Source: Treponema sp. C6A8 (lineage in GTDB: Bacteria; Spirochaetota; Spirochaetia; Treponematales; Treponemataceae). From it: a stretch of 64,000 bases of DNA. Every line of letters starts with the position of its first letter. Positions within the stretch are counted from its first letter, which is position 1. Below, piece by piece: positions 39,769 through 49,021 of this stretch. The notes under the pieces are model-generated. The model saw only the letters and a program-made list of their open reading frames with translations, was not told where the DNA came from and ran no database searches. A program made the translations under genes and the position numbers. The DNA lies in NCBI RefSeq assembly GCF_000619925.1, contig NZ_JHVB01000010.1, forward strand, positions 41,297 through 105,296, written 5' to 3'.

Positions 39769-41838
39769 ATGAAGAAAATTCGCGCAAAATTGCTGCTTGG
39801 CTACATGTTTGTTGTTATCTTTTCTATTCTTTTGATTTCCGTACCTATTCTGGTAACTCAGGTTAGTGAAATTAAGGGAAATCTTAACGCTATAGCCAAA
39901 TCGCAGATGCAGGCAGCTACACTTTCTATTGATTCCTTTTTGTCAAAACCGGCTGACATTGTAAAGGCAGCTGCAAAGTATGTGGAACGGGCTCCTCTTG
40001 AGCAGAAGCAGACAGAAAAGGACTTCCTTGACATGATAAAGGGGGATCCTTCGCTTTATTGTCTTTACTATGCTGATGCTGTTCCTATGAACCGTGGCGG
40101 CCGCTTTATTTCCAGCGATAACTGGGTTCCTGATGAGAATTACAATAAAGAAGGCCGTGACTGGTATGATGATGCCGTAAAATCGGGGGATGTAATTTAT
40201 ACTGAGCCTTATGTTGATGAAACTACAGGCTCTCTTGTTTCCTCTGTTTCTTATGCATCACGAACCGGCGGATATGTTCGCGGTGTTCTTGGTATTGATA
40301 TCATGCTGGATACCCTTCATTCGATGATTGGTAACCTTAAAATTTCAGACGGTGGTTTGTCTTTCCTTATTGATAAAAACGGAAATTACCTTACCAATGA
40401 AGATACCAAAAAAATCATGAACGCAAACTTCTTTGATGATTACAAGGATATTGCAGGTCATAAGGCCCGCCTTGGTGATTCCTTCCTGGATCTCAATACA
40501 AAGGGCTGGTATTTTGCCTGTGCTCCTATTGCTAAATCAAACGGCTGGGTTTTTGTAACGGTCGGCCGCTCAAGTGAAATTTTCAAGGCATTTGTTCAGA
40601 ACGTTACGACAATTGTTGTAATGGCTGTAATTGCCCTTGTTGTTTCAATTATTATTGCCTTTATTTTTGCAACAAAGATTGTAAATCCTATCAAAACTGT
40701 AGATACAACCGTAAATCAGATTGCTTCGGGCAATGCAGATTTGACCCAGCGTCTTAAGGTTGACAGTAATGATGAAATCGGAAGCCTTGAAACCGGCTTT
40801 AACAAGTTCGTAGAAAAGCTTCAGGATATTATTTCTCAGATTCAGTGCTCTAAGGATAACCTTAATGACGTTAAGGAAAGCCTTGGTGCCAGCGTTCATG
40901 ATGCTTCAAGCTCTATTACGGAAATTCTTTCTAATATAGAAAGCGTTGGAACTCAGGTTCAGAATCAGGTAAATGCGGTAAGTCAGACTTCTGCGGCTGT
41001 TGCCGAAATTGCAGAAAACATCAACAGTCTTGAAAACATGATTGAAAAACAGGCGAGTGGTGTTTCTACTGCAAGCTCTGCGGTTGAAGAAATGGTAGGA
41101 AACATTAATTCCGTAAATCAGTCGGTAGAAAAGATGGCTCATTCTTTTGAAGCTCTGGAGGAAAACTCAAGAGAGGGAATTGAACAGCAGCAGTTTGTTA
41201 ACCGTCAGGTTTCTGAAGTTGCTGAGCAGTCTAAGACCCTGCAGGATGCCAACCATGCTATTGCAAGCATTGCCAGCCAGACTAACCTCCTTGCCATGAA
41301 CGCGGCAATTGAAGCGGCTCATGCCGGTGAAGCAGGAAAGGGCTTTGCGGTTGTTGCTGATGAAATCCGTAAGCTTTCTGAAACTTCATCTGAGCAGTCA
41401 AAGAGAATTGGTGCGGAACTTCACAAGATTGTTGAAACAATTAACAGTGTTGTAGAAGCTTCCCAGAAGACTTCTGAAAGCTTTGCCCAGGTTTCTGAGC
41501 TGATTGGTGCAACCGACGAGCTTGTACGCCACATCCGCTCGGCAATGGAAGAACAGAATGAAGGTTCTAAGCAGATTCTTGATTCTATCAAGATTATGAA
41601 TGATAACACCTTTGAAGTTAAAAATGCTTCGCATGAAATGAAGGAAGGAAACCAGATGATTCTTGGTGAGGTTCAGAACCTGCAGAATACAACACTTGTC
41701 ATTAAGGACAGTATGCAGGAAATGTCTGCCGGAGCCAAGAGCATGAATCAGACAAGTGCGGCCCTTTCTGAAATTTCAAGTCAGGTCAGCGATTCTATTA
41801 AGAAAATCGGTGAGGAAATCGATCAGTTTACGGTTTAA
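39769..41838 (+). CDS. Methyl-accepting chemotaxis protein with Cache sensor
   Basis: 689 residues: membrane helix about 10-30, extracytoplasmic dCache-type sensor (YYADAVPMNRGGRF, then GRDWYDDAVKSGDVIYTEPYVDE), second membrane helix about 280-305, HAMP (IVNPIKTVDTTVNQIASGNADLTQRL cut at about residue 357) and the signalling coiled coil. The conserved hairpin tip is SIASQTNLLAMNAAIEAAHA with AGKGFAVVADEIRKL. It would signal through CheA/CheW to the periplasmic flagella. Cache ligands are often amino acids or carboxylates. TATAAT upstream gives it its own promoter. Confidence 0.94.
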   Translation: MKKIRAKLLLGYMFVVIFSILLISVPILVTQVSEIKGNLNAIAKSQMQAATLSIDSFLSKPADIVKAAAKYVERAPLEQKQTEKDFLDMIKGDPSLYCLYYADAVPMNRGGRFISSDNWVPDENYNKEGRDWYDDAVKSGDVIYTEPYVDETTGSLVSSVSYASRTGGYVRGVLGIDIMLDTLHSMIGNLKISDGGLSFLIDKNGNYLTNEDTKKIMNANFFDDYKDIAGHKARLGDSFLDLNTKGWYFACAPIAKSNGWVFVTVGRSSEIFKAFVQNVTTIVVMAVIALVVSIIIAFIFATKIVNPIKTVDTTVNQIASGNADLTQRLKVDSNDEIGSLETGFNKFVEKLQDIISQIQCSKDNLNDVKESLGASVHDASSSITEILSNIESVGTQVQNQVNAVSQTSAAVAEIAENINSLENMIEKQASGVSTASSAVEEMVGNINSVNQSVEKMAHSFEALEENSREGIEQQQFVNRQVSEVAEQSKTLQDANHAIASIASQTNLLAMNAAIEAAHAGEAGKGFAVVADEIRKLSETSSEQSKRIGAELHKIVETINSVVEASQKTSESFAQVSELIGATDELVRHIRSAMEEQNEGSKQILDSIKIMNDNTFEVKNASHEMKEGNQMILGEVQNLQNTTLVIKDSMQEMSAGAKSMNQTSAALSEISSQVSDSIKKIGEEIDQFTV

Positions 41839-41879
41839 CAGAATTTTCCGTCTAAAAAAATTGTTAGAATTGTAATTAT

Positions 41880-41925
41880 AAGCTATACTTACTGTATCAG
41901 GCGGTGGGTATAGCTTTTATTTTTG
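41880..41925 (+). terminator. Terminator after the chemoreceptor
   Basis: AAGCTATAC (41880-41888) pairs with GTATAGCTT (41908-41916), followed by TTATTTTT. The rest of the 41839-42110 gap is A/T-rich with no clear gene. Confidence 0.7.
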
Positions 41926-42110
41926 GAGAATATTATTTAGCCGGAACTGGAATAGGCGGCCTTTTTGCTGTAAAGATATGATATTAATTCGTTTTTGCTG
42001 CAAAATTTAATAATACTAAATAATTTTACTCTTATTAAATTACTCAAACTAATGACATTTTGCCTTTTTTATGTCAAAATGGGATTAAAGTTTTTAATAA
42101 GAGGCTCTAC

Positions 42111-42965
42111 ATGTTCAAAATTATCGAAAAACGTCAGTTGTCTCAGGACGTAAATTACATGAAAATCGAAGCTCCCGAGATTGCACGTAACAGAAAAGCC
42201 GGACAGTTTGTAATTGTTCAGGTTGAAGAAGAATTCGGTGAGCGAATTCCTCTTACAATTGCAGATGCAAATGCTAAAGAAGGCTGGATTGCCTTGGTTT
42301 TCCAGGCAGTTGGAAAAACTTCTTATCTTCTTTCCCTCAAAAATGTTGGTGACGAACTTCCTGCTGTACTCGGCCCGCTGGGAAATCCTTCAATTATTGA
42401 AAAGAAAGACGGTCCTGTTATGATTGTTGGCGGCGGTTTTGGTGTTGCCCCTTGTTATCCAATCGTTCAGGCTCACAAGGCAGCCGGAAACAAAGTAATT
42501 ATGGTTATCTGTGCCCGCAACAAAGATCTTTTGATTTTTGTTGATGAAATGAAGGCTATTGCTGATGAAGTTATCATTATGACTGATGACGGTTCTGCCG
42601 GACGTCAGGGGGTATCTACAGTTCCTGTAAAGGAAGCCTGCGAAAGCCAGACTCCACCTGCAGAAGTAATCGCAATCGGACCTCCGGTTATGATGAAGTT
42701 CGTTTCCCTTACAACTAAAGAATACAATGTTCCGACTACAGTTTCTTTGAATACAATCATGATTGACGGAACCGGTATGTGCGGCGGCTGTCGTGTAAGT
42801 GTTGGTGGACAGACAAAGTTTGTTTGTGTTGATGGTCCGGAGTTTGATGCTCACCAGGTTGACTGGGATAATATGGCCCTTCGTATGAAGTCTTTCAAGG
42901 CCCGCGAACAGGAAGATTATCACAAGTGTAAGATGATGGCTCAGGCTGATGCACTTGCAAAATAA
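42111..42965 (+). CDS. NfnA-like FAD/NAD-binding oxidoreductase subunit
   Basis: 284 residues from ATG 42111 with GAGG upstream. Residues about 1-95 form the FAD-binding barrel and about 100-220 the NAD domain (MIVGGGFGVAPCYPIVQAHK). The C-terminal cluster GTGMCGGCRVSVGGQTKF followed by VCVDGP binds a [2Fe-2S] centre. This is the family of sulfide dehydrogenase / NADH-dependent reduced ferredoxin:NADP oxidoreductase alpha subunits. With the next gene it probably forms NfnAB, which bifurcates electrons from NADPH to NAD and ferredoxin in anaerobes; a role beside GltA in glutamate synthesis is the alternative. Confidence 0.88.
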   Translation: MFKIIEKRQLSQDVNYMKIEAPEIARNRKAGQFVIVQVEEEFGERIPLTIADANAKEGWIALVFQAVGKTSYLLSLKNVGDELPAVLGPLGNPSIIEKKDGPVMIVGGGFGVAPCYPIVQAHKAAGNKVIMVICARNKDLLIFVDEMKAIADEVIIMTDDGSAGRQGVSTVPVKEACESQTPPAEVIAIGPPVMMKFVSLTTKEYNVPTTVSLNTIMIDGTGMCGGCRVSVGGQTKFVCVDGPEFDAHQVDWDNMALRMKSFKAREQEDYHKCKMMAQADALAK

Positions 42966-43042
42966 TTTGCAAAGGTCGTAAGGCTCTGATACACGTGAGA
43001 GAACCGTACCTTTGCTTAACTTCCGCTTCGCGGAAGTTGTAC
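42964..43042 (+). repeat. Tandem-hairpin element (copy 2) in front of gltA/nfnB
   Basis: GCAAAGGT (42969-42976) pairs with ACCTTTGC (43008-43015) around CGTAAGGCTC and GAGAGAACCGT, followed by hairpin AACTTCCGC-TTC-GCGGAAGTT (43018-43038). Copy 3, upstream of proS, has AACTTGCGC-TT-GCGCAAGTT, a C-G to G-C exchange that keeps pairing. It lies 20 nt before the ATG, in sense orientation, between two genes of one operon. Confidence 0.65.
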
Positions 43043-43061
43043 AATCGATTTGGAGAATAGT

Positions 43062-44555
43062 ATGACAAACGAACAATTGGCAGAAAATGCCGTAAAAGAA
43101 TATAACAAAATCAAGGATTTGCTTGCCGCTAACGGTGGAAAACTTACTGCAAAGGACCGCAATGCAATTCCTCAGATGGAAATGCCTTCACGCGATCCTA
43201 AAAAGCGTGCCCGCGAAATGGGTGAAGTAGCCCTTGGCTACACAAAGGAAATGGCAGTTGTTGAAGCTAACCGCTGTCTTCAGTGTGCAAAGCCTTTCTG
43301 TATGGAAGGCTGCCCTGTAAACATCAATATTCCGGCTTTTATCAAGGAAATTGCAAACGAAAACTTCAAGGGTGCTGTTGATATCATTAAGCAGACATCC
43401 CTTCTTCCTGCAATCTGCGGACGTGTTTGTCCTCAGGAAAAACAGTGTCAGGGAAAATGTACTGTAGGTAAAGTTTTCAAGAGTGCAGAAAAGGCTGTTT
43501 CTATCGGTCGTCTTGAACGCTTTGTTGCTGACTGGGAACGCGAAAATGGTAAGGTTGCTCTTCCGGAATGTGCTCCTGCTACAGGAAAGAAGGTTGCAAT
43601 TATTGGTGCCGGTCCTGCAGGTCTTACAGTTGCTGCTGACTGTGCCCGCGCTGGTCACGAAGTTACAGTATTTGAAGCCTTCCACAAAGCCGGCGGTGTA
43701 ATGATGTACGGTATTCCTGAATTCCGTCTTCCAAAAGCAATCGTTCAGGCAGAAATCGACAATCTTAAGAAAATCGGCGTAAAGTTCGAATTGAACTTCC
43801 TTGTTGGCCGTACAAATACTCTGGAACAGATTCTTACAGAAAAAGGCTTTGATGCCGCTTTCGTAGGAACAGGTGCCGGACTTCCTAAGTTCCTCAACAT
43901 TCCGGGCGAAAACCTGATTGGTGTATTCTCTGCTAACGAATATCTTACCCGCGCTAACCTTATGAAGGGTTATGACAAAGAGCACGCCGCAACTCCGGTT
44001 TACGAAGCTAAACACGTTGTAGTTTGTGGTGCCGGAAACGTTGCAATGGATGCTGCCCGTATGGCTCTCCGCCTTGGTGCAGAAACAGTTGATGTTGTTT
44101 ACCGCCGTACCCGCAACGAAATGCCAGCCCGTCTGGAAGAAATTGCTCACGCAGAAGAAGAAGGAATTAAGTTCCGCTTCCTTGAAAATCCTGTTGAAGT
44201 TCTTGGAAACGAAGAAGGAAAGGTTCGTGGTGTACGCTGCCTTTCTTATGAACTTGGTGAACCAGATGCTTCTGGTCGCCGCTCTCCTGTTGCAATTCCA
44301 GGCAGTGAACATGACGTTGAATGTGATGCTATGATTGTTGCTCTTGGTAACGGTTCAAACCCACTTCTTGTAAAAACAACACCAGGTTTGAATGCAGACA
44401 AAAAAGGCCACATCACAGTTGATGAAAAGCAGGCTACTTCCCACACAAAAGTTTGGGCCGGTGGAGACATCGTACTTGGTGCCGCAACCGTTATCTTAGC
44501 GATGGGTGAAGGAAGAAAAGCTGCTGAAGCAATTAATGAGTATCTTGCTGGTTAA
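43062..44555 (+). CDS. gltA: NADPH-dependent glutamate synthase small-chain-like / NfnB subunit
   Basis: 497 residues from ATG 43062 with GGAG upstream. The N-terminal domain holds cysteine clusters for two [4Fe-4S] centres (CLQCAKPFCMEGCPVNI and ICGRVCPQEKQCQGKC). GAGPAGLTVAADCARAGHEV binds FAD and CGAGNVAMDAARMALRLGAE binds NADPH; AGGDIVLGAATVILAMGEGR closes the fold. It pairs with the NfnA-like gene just upstream. Databases usually call it glutamate synthase, homotetrameric, but with NfnA next door the bifurcating transhydrogenase role is more likely (inference). Confidence 0.9.
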   Translation: MTNEQLAENAVKEYNKIKDLLAANGGKLTAKDRNAIPQMEMPSRDPKKRAREMGEVALGYTKEMAVVEANRCLQCAKPFCMEGCPVNINIPAFIKEIANENFKGAVDIIKQTSLLPAICGRVCPQEKQCQGKCTVGKVFKSAEKAVSIGRLERFVADWERENGKVALPECAPATGKKVAIIGAGPAGLTVAADCARAGHEVTVFEAFHKAGGVMMYGIPEFRLPKAIVQAEIDNLKKIGVKFELNFLVGRTNTLEQILTEKGFDAAFVGTGAGLPKFLNIPGENLIGVFSANEYLTRANLMKGYDKEHAATPVYEAKHVVVCGAGNVAMDAARMALRLGAETVDVVYRRTRNEMPARLEEIAHAEEEGIKFRFLENPVEVLGNEEGKVRGVRCLSYELGEPDASGRRSPVAIPGSEHDVECDAMIVALGNGSNPLLVKTTPGLNADKKGHITVDEKQATSHTKVWAGGDIVLGAATVILAMGEGRKAAEAINEYLAG

Positions 44556-44594
44556 TTTTTCGAAAAAGAAAATGTAAGTCTAGTTCAAAAAATG

Positions 44595-44687
44595 AAGCTG
44601 TGGGACGCAGGCGGAAATTAGGGGGGAACCCGTGAGGGGGTGGTACCCTGATTTACGCCGTCGCTGGGACCCGCAGCTTTGTTTTTT
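44595..44687 (+). repeat. Palindromic terminator-like repeat, family 3 copy 2
   Basis: Outer stem AAGCTG/CAGCTT with inner borders GTGGGACGCAGGCGGAAA and GATTTACGCCGTCGCTGGGA, and CCCGTGAGGGGGT in the middle, shared with the copy at 45692. GTTTTTTG follows, so it can terminate the gltA transcript. Confidence 0.75.
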
Positions 44688-44734
44688 GTGGTAGATATAA
44701 ACTTTCAATTTTATATTCCGATAATATAAGTACT

Positions 44735-45670
44735 ATGCTTACACACAAGAACGACAAATCAAAATCAAAAAATAACAAAAAAAAACAGGCTAACCTTTTT
44801 GGTGCTGCTTGTCTTGCCCTTGGGCTTTTAATAATAGCCATTGCCTTTCTTGTAAAGAAAGATCAGATATCAAATAATCTTAAAGAAACCGCTTTTTTTG
44901 ACCGCGTTTTTGGAAATACACCGACTTTTATCAGTGAGCAGGAAGGAAAAACAAAGCCTTCTGCATCAAAAGATGGTGATACTGTAATTCTGAACCTTCG
45001 CGGTGATTCAAGTTCGGAAGGCGGAGACGGTTCTGCAGAAGAACAGACTAAGCCTGAAGCCGAAAATAACGATTCAACAATTACAATCAATGAGCTTAAG
45101 GGTGAAAGTGAAAACCTTGATTATAACCGCCCGGCTGTAGAAGAAGAGTATACTGAGCCTGAAGTGACAAAAAAAGAAGAAATTGCGAAAAAGCCTGAAG
45201 AGCCTAAGAAGGTTGAAAGTAAAACACCTGCGCCAAAGCCTGTAACAAAAACAGAACTTCAGCTTTGCTTTACAGTTATTGATGCAGACGGAAGCGTCGT
45301 TCGCAAAATGATTAAGCGTTCGGTTCCAAAAAATGATTCACCTCTTACAACTGCAATAAATCTTCTTCTTGCAGGACCAGATTACTCAAATGCTGCAGAA
45401 AGAAACCTTACAAGTTTTATTCCAAAGGGAACAAAACTTCTTGGCGCCCGTGTAAGTAACGGCGTTGCTTATCTTAATTTCAGTGATAATTTTGAATTCA
45501 ATCAGGAAGGTACTGTAGGACAGATTAATCAGCTGATGCAGGTTGTCTACACAGCTACTAACTTTTCTACAGTCAGCAGCGTGCAGTTCCTTATTAATGG
45601 GCAGAAAAAACAATTCTTGGGTGAAGAAGGAATTAGAATAGACACGCCTTTAAGCAAATCTAGTTTCTAG
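44735..45670 (+). CDS. GerMN-domain envelope protein
   Basis: 311 residues. A basic N-terminus (KNDKSKSKNNKKKQ) precedes one membrane helix (residues about 25-45). Residues about 70-165 are a Glu/Lys/Pro-rich spacer suited to crossing the periplasm. Residues about 170-305 form a GerMN domain: LTTAINLLLAGPDYSNAAER, FIPKGTKLLGARVSNGVAYL and NQLMQVVYTATNFSTVSSVQ. GerMN occurs in spore germination GerM and LpqB, where it is thought to act at the cell surface or with peptidoglycan. No Shine-Dalgarno is seen; GATAAT lies 9 nt before the ATG. Confidence 0.85.
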   Translation: MLTHKNDKSKSKNNKKKQANLFGAACLALGLLIIAIAFLVKKDQISNNLKETAFFDRVFGNTPTFISEQEGKTKPSASKDGDTVILNLRGDSSSEGGDGSAEEQTKPEAENNDSTITINELKGESENLDYNRPAVEEEYTEPEVTKKEEIAKKPEEPKKVESKTPAPKPVTKTELQLCFTVIDADGSVVRKMIKRSVPKNDSPLTTAINLLLAGPDYSNAAERNLTSFIPKGTKLLGARVSNGVAYLNFSDNFEFNQEGTVGQINQLMQVVYTATNFSTVSSVQFLINGQKKQFLGEEGIRIDTPLSKSSF

Positions 45671-45691
45671 AAAAGCTGACAATTGTAAGAT

Positions 45692-45806
45692 AAAAAAAAG
45701 TGGGACGCAGGCGGAAAGTAAGGCAAAACGCGACGGTATAAAGCGTTTTGCCCGTGAGGGGGTGATACCTTGATTTACGCCGTCGCTGGGACCCGCTTTT
45801 TTTTTT
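45692..45806 (+). repeat. Palindromic bidirectional terminator repeat, family 3 copy 3
   Basis: Same borders as at 44595 with AAAAAAAAG...CTTTTTTTTTT ends. An extra inner hairpin GGCAAAACGC/GCGTTTTGCC (45722-45751) is present. It sits between convergent genes and would stop both. Confidence 0.8.
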
Positions 45807-45809
45807 GCT

Positions 45810-46880
45810 TTAATTTTTGTAAGATTTAATTATTTTTTCAAAATACCCCTGATTTGCCTTATAGGCGTTCTCGTAGGTTGCGATTGAAAAATAATCCAGA
45901 TTCTTATTCTTTTCATTCTTGCAGAGCAGCTTTGTATTGCAAATCATGCGGTTTGAGTTTGTCTGAGCGGTTTTTGAAACAATTTTGATTTTTCCGTCCT
46001 TGATAAAATACTCAGTTGCATTGAAAACTGTATAGGACTCCTTGGCACTCAAAAGAAGTTTTCTGATAATAAAGCAGTTATTCTTGGCCTTATCATCATA
46101 AAAATTCGGAATTGATGAAAGGGCGATTAATGAATCTTCATTCAAAGTCCAGAAGTTTTCCAGCTGCTGATTCCAGCTTTTATCAAGCGTAAGCTGCTGG
46201 TTCTGGAAAGTAACATTGAGGGCCTTAGCCTTGCTGTAGGTTTTTACCTTCTTTTCATCGGTTCTGCAGATAGCTTCAAATCCCTTAAAATCATCAAAAG
46301 TAGGATCGTTTGTATCTTTAATCTGACCGATTGTAACACAGTCAAATACTTTGTTGCCATTTGTGTCTTCAATTGAACGGATATTGAAAAGAGGTACGAT
46401 GCAGTCATAGACAACCTTTACGTTTCCGCCGAATTGAACAAAGTCTGTGAAAAAGCTTTCTTCCTGCTGATTTTGAAAATTAATTACAGGGCGGTGAGAA
46501 CGGCGTGATGAAAATTCGTAAAGCAAATCGTGCAGGTAGTTTACAATCTGAGCGTCATCACTTGCCGGATCCGGGCTGATGCTTGTAAGAATTCGTTCTC
46601 CAGTCATGTCCCAGTGGTCAGCCTCTGGATTTACAGAAATAAGAAGGTTGATTTCCTTTTCAGGTAAGAACTTTGCTTCATCTTTTGGAGCATAATAGCG
46701 AATCTGGAAAGTTTCGTCATCATAATAAAGGATTCCCACGTAGCTTACGCGTTCAAAAGATTTATCCTGATAGTAAACAAATTCACCAGAGGTATCAGGA
46801 ATATAGGATTCAAAAACAGGCATTGAAAAAAGTCCTGCACATAAAATAAAGGTAAAAAATGAAGATAATAATTTTTTCAT
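45810..46880 (-). CDS. Hypothetical exported protein
   Basis: 356 residues with a type I signal peptide (MKKLLSSFFTFILCAGLFSM, cleavage probably after AGLFS-M). The mature part has repeated beta-type segments (ERVSYVGILYYDDETFQIRY) and a DUF-like look, with no catalytic motif recognised. A Cys-free N-terminus argues against lipidation. The gene is alone between the family-3 terminator and a family-1 repeat. It is probably periplasmic or outer-membrane associated; function unknown. Confidence 0.7.
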   Translation of the reverse strand: MKKLLSSFFTFILCAGLFSMPVFESYIPDTSGEFVYYQDKSFERVSYVGILYYDDETFQIRYYAPKDEAKFLPEKEINLLISVNPEADHWDMTGERILTSISPDPASDDAQIVNYLHDLLYEFSSRRSHRPVINFQNQQEESFFTDFVQFGGNVKVVYDCIVPLFNIRSIEDTNGNKVFDCVTIGQIKDTNDPTFDDFKGFEAICRTDEKKVKTYSKAKALNVTFQNQQLTLDKSWNQQLENFWTLNEDSLIALSSIPNFYDDKAKNNCFIIRKLLLSAKESYTVFNATEYFIKDGKIKIVSKTAQTNSNRMICNTKLLCKNEKNKNLDYFSIATYENAYKANQGYFEKIIKSYKN

Positions 46881-46896
46881 AAAAGAGCCCTATAAA

Positions 46897-47052
46897 GTAA
46901 AACTGGCGCGAAGGAGTGGAGCGTGGGGCAAAAACACTCTGATTGTTGTGACCGCGAAAGCGGTCAATTTTATAGTTTCTTTGCAACAATCAGCGTGTAG
47001 CGCGATATCGCGCGGTTTTGTCACATGCTCCGCGACTGGGAGCCAGTTTTAC
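46897..47052 (+). repeat. About 150-bp multi-arm palindromic repeat, family 1 copy C
   Basis: Perfect 11-bp outer stem GTAAAACTGGC/GCCAGTTTTAC; hairpins GACCGC-GAAA-GCGGTC and GCGCGATATCGCGC; arm CACTCTGATTGTTG with CAACAATCAGCGTG; arm GGAGCGTG with CATGCTCC. It separates proS from the exported-protein gene and both flanking genes are on the minus strand. Confidence 0.85.
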
Positions 47053-47066
47053 ATAATAGATTAATT

Positions 47067-48881
47067 TTAAAAATTATTTAATTTATTAAGTTCGTCGCGT
47101 ACATAATCAGCGGCTTTTTTAGCAGCTTCTGTTGCAGGAACCATTTCAGCGGCTTCTGCTGTACGGATTTTGAACTCAACGTTAGGAAGGTTCTTGTCAC
47201 CAACAATAATGCGAACCGGGTAACCGATAAGTTCAGAGTCTGTGAACTTAACACCTGGACGCTCGTTGCGGTCATCAAGAATAACTTCTATGCCGGCTTT
47301 TGTAAGCTCATCGTAAAGCTTGTCTGCAACTTCCTGCATCTGTCCCTTGTACTGAATAGGAATAATTGCAACCTGATATGGAGCAACGCTCATTGGCCAA
47401 CAGATACCTTTTTCATCGTTGTGACCTTCGATGATACTTGCAAGAGTACGGTCAACACCAATTCCGTAACATCCCATAAGAGGTGTAACTGGTTTTCCGT
47501 TTTCTGCAAGGTATGTTACGTTCATTGATTTTGTATATTTTGTTCCAAGCTTGAAGATATGTCCAAGCTCGTTACCTTTTTTCATGTAGAAAGTTCCGCC
47601 ACAGTCTGGACACTTGTCGCCTTCTTTACAAGTGCGAACATCTGCTGTAATGAAAGCTGTAAAGTCACGGCCTGGTTCAACATGCTGAATGTGATAGCCT
47701 GCTTTTCCGGCGCCAGTGATACAGTCGTGCATATCAACAGTAGATTTATCTGCAATTACAGGGATTTTGATTCCAACTGGACCAACAAATCCGTGTGGAG
47801 CACCTGAATATTTAAGAACATCTTCGTCACTTGCAAGTTCTGCGCCGCTTGCTTTAAGTTCTGCAGCAAGTTTAGCTTCGTTTACTTCCAGATCACCGCG
47901 GATAATTACGCATACAAAGCTTTCTGGAATGTAAGTCTGTCCGCCTTCTGTAACAGTTTCTGCATTCTTGTAGAATTCGTGTTTTGTAAGGCCAACAGCG
48001 CTGTTGTAAACCTTGTAAACAAGTGATTTCAAGAAAGTTGTAGGTTTTGCGTTGAAGAATTTTTCCATGTCTTCAATGCTGAAAACGTTTGGAGTTGCAA
48101 CTTCTTCATATGGAAGGTCTGTTTTTACCTGTGGCTTTCCTTCGTTGTTCAAAGGAACTTCTGTTGCGCAAGCAGCTTTTTCTACATTTGCGGCATAATC
48201 GCAGTTAGGACACAAAAGCAAAGTATCATCACCAACTGGGCTTTCTACCATGAACTCTTCTGAACCTGAACCACCCATAGAACCTGTATCAGCCTTTACG
48301 CTGATTGTGTTAAGTCCCATGCGCTTGAAGATGCGGCGGTAAGCAGCTGCAACATTGTCGTAAGATGCGTTTAAATCTTTTTCATCTTTATCAAAAGAGT
48401 AAGCATCCATCATAGTGAATTCGCGGCCGCGCATTACACCGTAGCGGGGGCGGATTTCATCACGATATTTTGTATTTATCTGATAGAGAGTGAATGGAAG
48501 CTGCTTGTAAGAAGAAAGGCCGTCGCGTACAATGGCTGTAAAAGCTTCCTCGGCTGTTGGAGAAACAACCATATCCTGACCCTGGCGGTTCTGAGCAGTA
48601 AGCATTTCTCCACTCATTTTATCCCAGCGGCCAGATTCGCGCCATAAGTCACCTGGCTGAATTACTGTAGGTTTAATTTCCAAAAGACCAGCATTATCAA
48701 GTTCTTCGCGGATAATTTTCTGAACCTTCATTAAAGAACGGTAGCCGAGCGGCATATAAACATAAAGACCGTTTCCAAGTTTTCTGATAAGACCAGAGCG
48801 CATCATAAGCTGATGGCTTGCAATTACTGCGTCATTTGGAGCTTCGCGCAGTGTTGAGATAATAGTTCTACTTGCTTTCAT
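47067..48881 (-). CDS. proS: Prolyl-tRNA synthetase, bacterial type
   Basis: 604 residues, the length of bacterial-type ProRS with the INS editing domain. Class II motif 1 lies in MRSGLIRKLGNGLYVYMPLG, motif 2 in YRDEIRPRYGVMRGREFTMMDAYSF and motif 3 in GCYGIGVDRTLASIIE. The insertion domain (about 225-400) contains TTFLKSLVYK and the editing GAPHGFVGPVG. A CPDCGG cysteine pair after the catalytic core may bind zinc. It charges tRNA-Pro and removes misloaded Ala. The 5' leader carries a tandem-hairpin element. Confidence 0.95.
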   Translation of the reverse strand: MKASRTIISTLREAPNDAVIASHQLMMRSGLIRKLGNGLYVYMPLGYRSLMKVQKIIREELDNAGLLEIKPTVIQPGDLWRESGRWDKMSGEMLTAQNRQGQDMVVSPTAEEAFTAIVRDGLSSYKQLPFTLYQINTKYRDEIRPRYGVMRGREFTMMDAYSFDKDEKDLNASYDNVAAAYRRIFKRMGLNTISVKADTGSMGGSGSEEFMVESPVGDDTLLLCPNCDYAANVEKAACATEVPLNNEGKPQVKTDLPYEEVATPNVFSIEDMEKFFNAKPTTFLKSLVYKVYNSAVGLTKHEFYKNAETVTEGGQTYIPESFVCVIIRGDLEVNEAKLAAELKASGAELASDEDVLKYSGAPHGFVGPVGIKIPVIADKSTVDMHDCITGAGKAGYHIQHVEPGRDFTAFITADVRTCKEGDKCPDCGGTFYMKKGNELGHIFKLGTKYTKSMNVTYLAENGKPVTPLMGCYGIGVDRTLASIIEGHNDEKGICWPMSVAPYQVAIIPIQYKGQMQEVADKLYDELTKAGIEVILDDRNERPGVKFTDSELIGYPVRIIVGDKNLPNVEFKIRTAEAAEMVPATEAAKKAADYVRDELNKLNNF

Positions 48882-48950
48882 AGTAATTATTCTATTGAAA
48901 AATGCACTTAATTACAATCTAGGGAGATTTTAGTTGAAAAACGTTGCAAC

Positions 48951-49018
48951 AACTTGCGCTTGCGCAAGTTATAGACGGTTCCAGGCACCGCATACCTGTA
49001 GTGTGGATTACGACCGTC
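48951..49018 (-). repeat. Tandem-hairpin element (copy 3) in front of proS
   Basis: Read on the minus strand: GACGGT (49018-49013) pairs with ACCGTC (48979-48974) around CGTAATCC and CTGGA, followed by AACTTGCGC-AA-GCGCAAGTT (48970-48951). The order and conserved GGTCGTAA...GAACCGT match copy 2 before gltA. No T-box consensus is present. Confidence 0.65.
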
Positions 49019-49021
49019 GTC

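Noticed and set aside
48882..49021. T-box riboswitch before proS, suggested by the structured leader of an aminoacyl-tRNA synthetase gene
   Set aside because: No T-box consensus (AGGGTGGNACCGCG-like) and no terminator before proS; the structure fits the repeat family instead.
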